The notes below the pieces were generated by a model. The model was not told where the DNA came from. It ran no database searches and was given only the letters and a program-made list of their open reading frames with translations. From Phragmites australis (lineage: Eukaryota; Streptophyta; Magnoliopsida; Poales; Poaceae), in contig NC_084943.1 in assembly GCF_958298935.1 (NCBI RefSeq), positions 15,369,001 through 15,433,000 on the forward strand: 64,000 nt of DNA. Direction: 5' to 3'. Below are positions 54,674-64,000 of the stretch, piece by piece. A program made the translations under genes and the position numbers. How positions within the stretch are numbered: position 1 is the first letter of the stretch; the number at the start of each line of letters is the position of its first letter.

Positions 54674-56514
54674 GTATTTACATACCTTTGCAGGAGTTGG
54701 TGAGGACTCGGACCTCTTGATGGTGCTGGTGCTAACAGCAGAGGACTCAGACCTCTTGATGGTTGAGATTCTGGTGGTGGAGGACTCGAACCTCTTATTG
54801 GTGCAGGTGGTGCTAGCAAATGAGTTGGAGATCTTCTGCCTGGAGGAGACTTTGGGGTCAGAGATCTTCTGGGTTAGGAGAGGTGCCCATCTGAGTCCAT
54901 CTCCTCTTCATCATCGTATGTGTCTTTGCCAAACAACATGTAGCACTTGAGCCACAAGACAAAATTACCGATGTTTGCTCCAAATTTCTTCTGCCTTGTC
55001 TCTTCAATGATATCCATGTCCATTTTGCCGTACCCAAGAAGTGCACTATGCACTTGGACCCTAGCGTATCGTAGTGGTATCGAGTGATTGTTGAACTGAG
55101 CGCCGGATTCCACGGGCCAAGCCAAGCCCAAAATCACCTTGGTGGTAACGTTAAGCTTGCACTCTGTGGTGTCGATGATACCGTCCATGGGATAACGATA
55201 TAAGTCATCTTCAGGAATGCCCATGGATGCACAGCTACTCCAACGAGTACCAAGGCTATGGAGAACAACAACATTGTCTTATACTTGCTGCTGGCCGATG
55301 ACTTCCTGTATGGCTTGCCGTATTTTGTTGTTCGTCATCTGTCTCTCTTGTTGGAGTTCTTCTCGTACAAGAGCCATGACATCTTGCATTTTTTGTCTAC
55401 TTCTCTTCCGACTCCTATAACTCTCAGAGTCTTTTTTGGAAGGAGTTCTTCCAAGGACTTAAACCTTGTTCTCTCGTATGGCTAGGGTGCTCCTTATTTT
55501 CCAGTACAAGGTTAGCTCATCCTTCACTCTATCTACCTTAAAAGAGCCTTGGGAACTCTAGGTGTGGGCATCCACGATACTTTGTGTCACCTCATGATCT
55601 TTTTTGTTTATGAAGCATAATTGTCTTTCATCTGAAAGAGTCACCCCCTTGCGTACAAATAGTGTTTAGCTCATGGAATCTACTGAGCCGTGCCAAGTGT
55701 AACACTGCTTCGAGTTAGTTCTTCTTCCTTCTTCTCCCAATCAGATAATTCCTTCATGTAGCCATGTGTGCCTAGTCTATAATGGTAAAATTTCTTTACA
55801 GATTTGGCCTTGTTTGCCTTACTTTGCTTAATTGATTCCTCCGACTGCTTGTATTACATGAACTCATTAAAATAATCTTGTAACTTAGGGTAAATGTTAA
55901 TGTCTAGTGCTCAGTTGTTCCTCACAAAATCTCTGTACAACATACCTTTGAAATTGTTAAATGAGTTGGCCATTATAGTTAATGCACAAGCCTTCACTCA
56001 CTCAAGGTTGCACCCTTCAGGGAACTCGAACTTATCTATCAACTTCTCCCACAAAAAGTTCTTGATGTCATTGGGAAGACCCACTGTTCATTTGGGCGGT
56101 CTCTTCAACTTCTATAGCTGACTGTGCATGATCCCTGACAAAAACCCCACATGTTGTCTTGTATGGCCCCAATAGATACGAAGGCTTCAAAGTCTCCCTG
56201 ACTTCGTCAACCTCCGTGATGACAAAGCGCATTGTAGGCAAATTGCTAGGACCTCGACCATGCCTTCTCTATACTTGGGATATCTGGCCATCTGTACCAT
56301 CTATCGAGTTCTGAACCTCGGTCTGAGCCTCTAGAACATCTGGGTAATTCAAGTTGAGGTACTCAATCGGGCTACCACAACTTTTTGGGTTTTCGTTTCT
56401 CGTATATTCCATGTTCACGTGCCCATCTCCATCTAAGACTACACCCTGGTCCGAGTAGGCCAAACCCAGAATCCTTAAGGAGAAGGAGAGACAACCGGGC
56501 CTATGGGGAACCAA
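54674..56514 (-). pseudogene. CACTA second gene, Transposase_24 / TNP1-like
   Basis: The minus strand start is placed at 56514 (MVPHRPGCLSFSL), preceded by a C-rich leader. From about 56060 the reading gives FLWEKLIDKFEFPEGC, ANSFNNFKGMLYRDFV, YKQSEESIKQSKANKAK and YHYRLGTHGYMKELSDWEKK, which match the Transposase_24 pattern of grass CACTA elements. The frame 55224-54874 (LGLAWPVESGAQFNNHSIPL, IGNFVLWLKCYMLFGK) is the next conserved domain, followed by a Pro/Ser-rich repeat tail with PSRGLSPLLLAPAPSRGPSP. Frame shifts at about 55480 and 55230 and several stops. In related elements such proteins are thought to bind subterminal repeats. Confidence 0.7.
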
Positions 56515-56734
56515 GGTGGTGGATGGGCATCAGGGCGGCGGATGTCAGGGCACTGGGGTGGCAGAGCACTGGGGCGGTGAGCATTGGGGCGGTGCGGCAA
56601 TGGAGCAATGGGGTGGTGGGCGTTGGGGCAACAGTGTGGTGGGGGTTAGGGCACTAGGGCGGCAGGCGGTAGGGTTGCAGCGGGAGTTGGAATTTTGGGT
56701 CTTGCAGCTAGGGGTTGGGGTGCCAAATTTATAC

Positions 56735-57060
56735 TAAAAAATACCACTGACGATTATAGTGTACAACCGGTAGTGGAATCCCAACATCATTGTCGGTTGT
56801 AATATTTAACTGTCACTAATAAATATCACTACTGGTTGTATTATCAGTGATATTTATCAGTGACGACACTAATAAATATTTAACTGGTAGTGATATTTAT
56901 CAGCGCCGGTTAAATATTACAACCGACAGTGATGTTAGGCAAATCCTACCAGTTTTCTACAATAATTAGCAGTGTTACAAGGTATTACTGTCGGTGCTAT
57001 AAAACAACCGGCAGTGATACGAGTATCACTACCGGTTATAAAATACAAGCGGCAGAGAGA
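56735..57060. repeat. Internal block of subterminal-type repeats
   Basis: A dozen direct and inverted copies of CACTRCCGGTTGT / AACCGGCAGTGATA lie between the two genes. CAGTTTTCTACAATAATTAG at about 56951 resembles a CACTA end. Confidence 0.75.
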
Positions 57061-57299
57061 TTTAGATGCATTTTTTAAAAGTTTATTCAAGTAGTTTATT
57101 AAATCATAGTAAATTTTCTATATTATTTCTTTGCAATATTCATATAGTTTATTTAAATAGTATTTACATTGGAGCATATATATCCTTCAATATTATTTAA
57201 TACAAAACAACATGTTCATTAATTAATAAAAATTTAAGCAAATCTTTAATGAATATATTTAAGACTTTTTAGTTAATGATTAGACCTTCATTATGACCA

Positions 57300-60200
57300 C
57301 GACATATGTAAGTGGCTTCCTCAGCGTCTTCTATTTGACTTAGGTCGACGTTCTCTCCAAAAAGAGGGAGGACGTCGAATTAATTGTAGTCTTCCTCATT
57401 GGCGACAGCTGACAATCCTTCTTTTTCCTTGAAGAACCACGTGGCGCTGCTTGTCAGCCGGGTCCTTTACATAGAAGACTTATGTAACATCATTGGTAAG
57501 TACGAATGGTTATTCTTTGCAACAAACGAGTTTGAGGTCCATGGTAGTCATGTTTTACGTGTCGATGTTTTCTCCTCCTAGGAGTCTAACCCATTGGCAC
57601 CGAAAAAGAGAGACATTCAATAGTCCATACTGGATCTCCCAAATCTTCTCTATGAATCCATAGTAGCTATCCCTATTGACATTGCTATTGTGGGCATCGA
57701 TACGTACACTACTATTTTGGTTGGTGCTCTTGTCATCTTGTGCTCTTGTATAAAATATATATCCAGTAATGTTTTATCCTTGGAATGTCATAATTATAGT
57801 TGATGGTCAGTGAGCAAGTTGAAAAAGTAGATTCAACTGAGCATCCTTTGCACCCTTACCTGTCATGTGTCTACATAACGAATCGCTAAAAAGGTCTCTG
57901 TGCTCTCTTGTGATCCAATCATCTGACTTTGTCGGGTTTTTGGTGCGTAGCATGTTCACATGCTTATTTTCATATGGGCCCATTACAACTGATTGTTGCA
58001 GAACTGCAAAATGTGATTGAGTGAAGGAAACACGATCAATTGTATGGATTGATTTTGCACCTATCATCCCTATCCCCTATAGCATCCCCTCATGGTGAGA
58101 TACATGCACACCAATCGGCTTGAGATTCATGTAGTCAACGCTAAACTCAATGACCTCCTCAGTTCCCCACCCTATGACAATGCAACCTTCCGGCCGTTCT
58201 CGGTTACAAACATATTTCTTCAGATTCCACATCAATCTCTCGAAAGGATACATCTGATGAAAAAACACGGGGCCAATGATCTTTATCTCTCTTACGATGT
58301 GAACCATGAGATGGGTCATGATATCAAAAAAAAAAGATGGAGAGAAACACATCTCAAGCTGGCACAAAATATGAACCACATCATCCTGTAGCTTTTCTAG
58401 TTTTAACGGATTGATAACTTTCTTTGAGATCATGGTGAAGAATGAACATAGCTTTATGATCAGGTCTCAGACATTCTCCGGCAGAACACCTCTTATTGCA
58501 ATTGCAAGCAACTATGTCATCATCACGTGGTAGTCATGAGACTTCATGCCAATTAATTTCAAATCTTTCATCGATACTAGTCTCTTTACGTTGTTGGAGT
58601 CTTCGGACGGAACTTTGACTTCATGCAAGTAACCACACAAGCTATGTTTCACTTCCTTACTCAGAGTGTAGCAAGCTGTAGGAAGCCGCTTTCTCCCATT
58701 GTCTAGTTTTTCAGGGTGTTGTTCCTTCCCAAGTTTCATAACTTTCATATCTTTTAGGTCTATCCGTGCTTGGAGTGTATCTTTTATCTTTCCTCATATA
58801 TCTAGTAAGGTACAAATCAAGTTGTCAAATAAGTTATTCAAGATGTGCATGACATCGAGTGCGTGTTGAACCTCCAAATCCTTCCAATAAGGTATGTCTC
58901 AAAATATTGATCTCATTTTTCACATAGGAGCTGTTTTTTCACATGGGAATTTTGTAATAGACCCCTTTTGAAGGACAACTCTAATATTTATTATTATCTC
59001 AAATACATGTTTTCCTTTGTGAATCTTCGAAGCTTGACCAGTTTACTTTATCCCATCAAAAGCCCTTGCCTTGATGTGGTACAGGTGGTCGGGTGAAGGA
59101 ACCTACGATGACATATGTAAACCATTTTTCTAAGAGTTCTTCAGCCACTGGCCCATTGTATCTTCCAAGCACTAAACACATCCATTATATCATTTAACTG
59201 ACTATCCCAATAGGTTACCAAGAGTAGACCAATCTTGGATTGTTACAAACAACATTGCGCGTAGGTTGAAGTTTTCACTTTTCTACTCATCCAATACTCG
59301 TACACCATAGATTCACATTAAAAAAGATCTTTAACCAATGGTTTCTAGTACACATCAATATTGTTTCCAGGTTGACTCGGCCCTTCAATTAGCAACGACA
59401 TCATAAGGTACTTTTGCTTCATACACATATTAGATACATGGAGTCACGAGCCAAGTACTATGGTTGTTGCTCATGTTACCGAAAGGATTGATCCTATCTA
59501 TACTCAATCTAAATCTTATATTCATCACATCATTTGCGAATTTCTTCTTGTATTTTCTATCAATGTTCCTCCATTGCATGCCATCAGTGAGGTGTCTGAG
59601 CATTCCATCTTTATTGCGCTCTTCAACATGCCATCGCATCAACTAGGCATGTCTTTTATTCGCAAACAATCACTTCAAATGGGGGACTATATAGAAATAT
59701 TGCACCACTTTTGCGGGGTCTTTTTTCTTATGACTCACCCCTACATCATCATCATTGTTGCACCGTGTGTATCGTGAAGCTCCGCACACCGAACATGCAT
59801 CTAATTTTACAAAATCTTTGTGATACAGTATGCAGTCATTTGGATATACATATATTTTCTCTATTTCCAAACCCAACGAGCATACAACCTATTTGGTCTG
59901 GTACGTGGTTTTAGGCAATACATTCCACCCAAGAAATGTAATAACTGATTGAAGCTCTTATTCGACCAACCGTTGCTAGTCTTCAATTGCAGTAGTATCA
60001 GCACCATATGCAGCTTTGTGTGTTCATCCTTACAGTTCGGGAACAAGGGTGTTTTAGAGTCCTCTGTCATACGCTAAAACATTTGATGTTGTCTCTCATT
60101 GGTGAAATCCCCCTCCCCATCGCGTAACATCTTATCTATGTCCCTCATCACCGTGGACCAAAATATATTTGAATGCCGATATATTGTTGTCTTCATCAAC

Positions 60201-60400
60201 CATCATATCGTTGCCTCAGTCTTCTTCAACAATAGGTTATCCTTCATGTTCGAACTCCACATCTTCACTATGTTTGGTCCAACGTGTATAGCCAGGATTG
60301 AAACCCCTCCAAAGCAAGTGTGCACTAATCTGTTGTATGTTTGAAAACTACTTCTCATTCTTGCAATCATTGCATAGACAACATATCTAGTCATCACAAT
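57300..60400 (-). pseudogene. CACTA transposase, TNP2 / Transposase_21 type, degenerate
   Basis: Read on the minus strand, consecutive short frames follow the TNP2 order. 60397-60203 is N-terminal. 60070-59861 holds LLQLKTSNGWSNKSFNQLLH. 59876-59670 holds the Cys pair YHKDFVKLDACSVCGASRYT. 59642-59430 holds MMRWHVEERNKDGMLRHLTD and the ANDVMNIRFRLSIDRINPFG block. 58748-58512 includes LKLIGMKSHDYHVMM. 58433-58077 is the DUF4218-like part (NPLKLEKLQDDVVHILCQLE, VHIVREIKIIGPVFFHQMYP). 58067-57807 and downstream resemble DUF4216. Frames change at almost every boundary, so no active protein is made from this copy. Confidence 0.8.
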
Positions 60401-60889
60401 TAATTAACTTGTACGCCACGGCAAAGCTAAAAAACCTTCCATGCCGTTAAAAAAATCTAGACCGCTACGGTCAGCATCATACATCCATATTATGTTAATC
60501 TATAATTTTATTAATTATTATAAATCCATTGTATTAATATGAAACAACAACAATTTAATTAATTATTAATAATAAAATAGGATATAATGTTAAATAATGA
60601 TAAATAAATTCATACCTAGAATATGAAAACCTAAAATTGATTATCTTAAATCCACTAAATCAAATGGAGTTCTAGCTCATTCAAAATTTATCATCATGTA
60701 ACAAACACCTATTTTCAAAATCAAGAGCAATCTAACAAATATATATAAGTACAAATAAAATGAGATGAACCTGTTTACCTAGATAATATATACATAAAAT
60801 CAATTAGCTTAAATTTACTAAGTCATTTAGAGCTCTAGCTCCTTCAAAATTCATTATCATGGAACAAGTTCATCTGTTTGGATTGGGCT

Positions 60890-61258
60890 TGAGGACAGAA
60901 CCATTATATACTGTGTCACATCACTGTCAGTTTTAGAAACCAAACAGAAGTGATATTTCTTTATCACTACCGGTCCATGACACCAACTAATAGTGATACA
61001 ACACTGCCGGTTCTTATAACCAATCAGTAGTGATAACACAAGTATCATTACTGGTGTATTATACGAACCGATAATATTGTGTCACTGTCAGTTTGTAATA
61101 AAAACCATCAGTGATAGTGTTTATCACTGTCAGTTGTCAACGGCTCACTGATTGATTGGTGGTTGGACATTGTGAACTGACAATAATACCTTATTACTGC
61201 CGATTATTTTTGAACCGGCAGTGAAGAGAGAGCATGGATAACCCTTTCTGTAGTTGTG
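60890..61258 (-). repeat. Right terminal and subterminal repeats of CACTA
   Basis: Direct and inverted TATCACTRCCGGT / ACCGRYAGTGATA words ending in GTAGTTGTG at 61258. Confidence 0.8.
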
Positions 61259-61261
61259 AAT

Positions 61262-62655
61262 TTGACTGGATTGGATTGGACCAGATATACTGTGTAAGCT
61301 GTGTGGTAGGAACAGGATAACTGGATGAAAAATCCTAGGAGAACGTTGAAATTGGAGCTGAAAATTTTGCGACCGAGAGCAAATTACGGAGGAATGAAAA
61401 TAGAACGGACTGTGCGCAGGCAGGTGGTTGATCATTCGCATTGGCAGTGAGCCATCGAGCCAAGTGGAGTGGGGAGAAGGTTATGAGGCTGCGCGTGCTA
61501 TTAACATAAGTTAGCAGTGATGAAGTGATGCGACACCGTAACGTCTAAAGCCATCGGAGGCTGGCACGCAACAAACTAAAGGATTGCCTGAAAATCAGGA
61601 TCCCATCGTCCTGGTGGCCTGCATGCTTTCTTCTTATGTGAAGAGACGTTTTCCTTTGAATTTGTGATGCTCAAAACAAGAACTTACTCGAAATTGTCTC
61701 GAAAGCATGATGTGCAAAGTCTAAGCATTCATGAAGTCATGATGTGCCAAAACTTAATGCTTAGCTCAGATGTAAATATCTGCTAACTTGGTGTGTCGCC
61801 TAATAAAGATCCAACATGGTGATCAAGCTGTGGAGCATTGTGTTTGATTATTGCAGGAGCGCTCCTCATTGTACCGCTTAAGCGTCTCTTTTGGTTCAGC
61901 ATATGCTGAGTGCACAAGGCTACTAGTTTGAACCTGATTGGCCTTTTGTCCCATGGCTCACATCATAGCTGTACAACCTTTAGATCACTGGCTACATGGA
62001 TCCACCCATTTTGGCCCCCTCCTTTTTGAACTAAAATATTGGTGAACCAGTTTGTGCCCTTATGACTTAAGTGCATGCATTCTCTGTGGGGGCAATGATC
62101 CTTCCTTTGTCATCCTTTCATTTAGAACTAAATTAATTCTCAGCTAGATACCACAGCTACTACTTTTTTGATAAAAAGAAATGCTAACCGAGCTTAGCAT
62201 TCATGTTGGCTAAAACAAATACAAGTGCTTCTTAGTGTAGCCCATGTTAGCTTCTGTTTCAGAGTTTTTTGACCAGAAACTTGTACCCCACAGAGGAGGT
62301 AGCAGAAAAGAACATTCCTCTGGCTTTTACTCGAATGAGACACAAATGTTATGAAACAAAAAGGAGATATATAGCGGAGGAGATGCGCCCTTTTTTTCGA
62401 TTGTGGAGATACATCTGTGTGATGCAGTAACTGTCCTGGAAGCATATATGCTGTGACTTAGATCCTATACATGTGGCCTAAAAAATGAGCTCAATTATTT
62501 AATTATTGTATTGGTGAAAGGAGAAAGGTTGCTGATCTGTGGTCGTGCGTGCATTTGGACGTGTTTTCAGCCTTTGAAGATCGAATCTGGAACCCATGAC
62601 GAACTTCAAATCACGTATTGAGAATCTTCAGCATTGACCAGTGGAGGCCGTTCAT
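61262..62655. other. Non-coding sequence, nothing recognised
   Basis: Ordinary-composition DNA with no frame above 100 codons and no repeat found by eye. It may be old intergenic DNA that hosted the CACTA insertion. Confidence 0.45.
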
Positions 62656-63960
62656 GTGGATTCATTGTTGGGGCACAAGAGCTACCGATTATATTAATAA
62701 AGAGGAAGGCCTAGACTAGGAAAAACAATGGCTTCAAAAGGGGTTAAACAGCGAAACAACAAAGGCTACAACTAAGACAAAAAAAAAAACAACGACGACG
62801 ACTATCAATAGCGGCCGGTTGGACGAAAGCCCCAACATGCGGGCACCACCACCGCAATCATTGGACACCAGCTACCATCAATGGAGCACCATCTGACCAC
62901 CATATCACCAAATCGCTAGTCACCGATCTAGCCACTGCCATGCGGGGCTTGCAGCTATCACATCGCCAAGCCGCCGCCAGCCTCGACACTTCTCGACTCG
63001 CGCTCATAGTCGTCGAAACCCTGGTGTTGGCCGAGCATAGAGGAAGCCGTCACAAAGCCAACTGCACCTTACCACACCAAGAAGGCCACCTGTGCGGGAC
63101 CTATCGTTGTTGTGCGGGATAGCACCGCACAGACCCACTGACCAAAGTATCACACCGGATCCGGTCACCTCCGAGGCTACCTCTCATCGCCTCGATCATA
63201 GCGCGCGGGCGTCGCTCCACACCCGTCACCGGACACCACATTTCGGATCCGGTTTGCCATGCCATTGGGGATGCGCAGCACTACCCTGCAACCCGTGAAG
63301 ATCCTCCTAAAATCGAGTCACCACCCAAATTGCTACCGCACCACGCGAACAGATGCCCAGATGCTGCCAGCAACACCGACCCGGCTCCTTGGTGGTATCC
63401 AACCTTAAAACTCCTCCACCACCTTCACCCCTTGTGATCACCGAACTCGCCGCAGCCACAAGCGTCGCACTGTCCGCACAAAGCCTGCCGCTGCTAAGCA
63501 GGGCAAAACGCCGCAAGCCGTCGCCACGCCAACTCACACGCCAGCCCTAGCCGCCCTCACACACCACCACCACATGCCGTCACGCATCAAACTCGCCTCT
63601 ACCCTGCAAGGCAAGCCACCATAGGACATCGGACGTCGTCTTGCCGACCTGAAGCCACTCAAGTGAGCATCCACCGACAATTGCGCCACCTGGCCGAATC
63701 CGGCCTCCAGTCACCTTTAGCCACCACCCATTGTCATCGTCAACACGGCCTCAACTGGATCTGGTCAGCCCCACATGGATCTGGCCGCCCTAACCAGATC
63801 CGACCCCTAGCTGCCACCGGTAGTCGCCATCGGCATTGCCAGGGGCTGTCGAAGTCTGCCCGACCTGCCCCAGAGGACCAACACCAGGGGGCTTGCCCTC
63901 TATTGGCAGTGATTTTGCTCTAAATTAAGAAAACCTGTTGGCAACCGTTGAATATTTCAT
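62656..63960 (-). mobile_element. Possible LINE relic (3' part), minus strand
   Basis: GC-rich block (62810-63900) rich in CCACCGC, GTCGCC and CCGGATCCGG words. On the minus strand it runs into a T/A-rich end at 62690-62790 (GTTTTTCCTAGTCTAGGCC, then CTTTATTAATATAAT). A GC-rich body followed by such an end resembles 3' regions of grass L1-type LINEs. No endonuclease or reverse transcriptase motif is present, and the short frames on either strand look compositional. Confidence 0.3.
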
Positions 63961-64000
63961 AGGAAGCAATTTAATTCACGTAGGAATAGGACAAAAGACT

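Larger units (their letters stand above)
53958..61258 (-). mobile_element. CACTA (En/Spm) element, complete ends
   Basis: 7301 bp. The left end is CACTACTACTGAAAAGG and the right end, inverted, CACAACTACAGAAAGGG. The flanking trinucleotide AAT occurs at 53955-53957 and 61259-61261, the 3-bp duplication expected for CACTA. Both ends hold many copies of ACCGGYAGTGAT / ATCACTGCCGGT. Two genes lie on the minus strand: TNP2-type transposase (57300-60400) and a Transposase_24-type gene (54700-56514). Both are degenerate. Confidence 0.88.

Noticed and set aside
56385..56737. Plus-strand Gly/Trp-rich proteins
   Set aside because: Reverse reading of the C-rich leader and start of the CACTA second gene.

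Overview
The window is plant nuclear DNA, almost certainly from a grass (Poaceae). Every recognisable coding piece belongs to a transposable element. The element set (Sirevirus-like and other Copia LTR elements, a BARE/Angela-like LTR, CRM-like Ty3 chromoviruses, Tat-lineage Ty3 elements with an antisense ORF, MULEs with GRF zinc-finger genes, CACTA, hAT) is what I know from grass intergenic DNA. I see no host gene that I would defend, no rRNA and no functional tRNA. The species cannot be read from this.

Region 1, 1-12340. Broken hAT pieces flank a Sirevirus-like Copia element (5' LTR 1222-2805, gag to protease up to about 11220, 3' part lost). Two later insertions split its gag: a solo BARE/Angela-like LTR (4102-5689) and a 4.13 kb MULE (MULE-A, 5899-10032) with a perfect 9-bp target duplication. 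MULE-A carries a transposase gene and a convergent GRF-type zinc-finger gene, each with in-frame stops.

Region 2, 12340-20220. AT-rich DNA with non-autonomous DNA elements: a CACTA-like element (12921-14400) between two 150-bp direct repeats, a TIR element (14664-15826), a 2.35 kb foldback element with arms of about 550-600 bp (16430-18790), and a second CACTA-like relative (19047-19570). Both CACTA-like copies contain the same tRNA-like (SINE-type) module.

Region 3, 20221-30907. MULE-B is 10.7 kb with terminal inverted repeats of about 340-365 bp and a 9-bp target duplication with one mismatch. It holds two GRF-like zinc-finger genes in opposite orientation and a transposase relic lacking its catalytic core. 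A CRM-like Ty3 element sits inside it in reverse orientation (24029-28239).

Region 4, 31160-52083. This is a nest of LTR elements: a Copia 5' LTR and gag, a forward CRM-like copy (33414-37878), a Tat-lineage Ty3 element (37879-47365) with antisense ORF and 110-bp tandem repeats, and the 3' half of a second Tat element (47366-51902). A fragment of the same Copia LTR follows (51903-52083). The two CRM-like copies form a long inverted pair, and both are cut in the same part of pol.

Region 5, 52084-64000. Unassigned DNA is followed by a complete-ended CACTA element (53958-61258, 3-bp target duplication AAT). It carries degenerate TNP2-type and Transposase_24-type genes and an unexpected central block of subterminal-type repeats. 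The last 1.3 kb is GC-rich and may be a LINE relic. Regulation visible in the sequence is limited to TATA boxes in LTRs and in front of one accessory gene.
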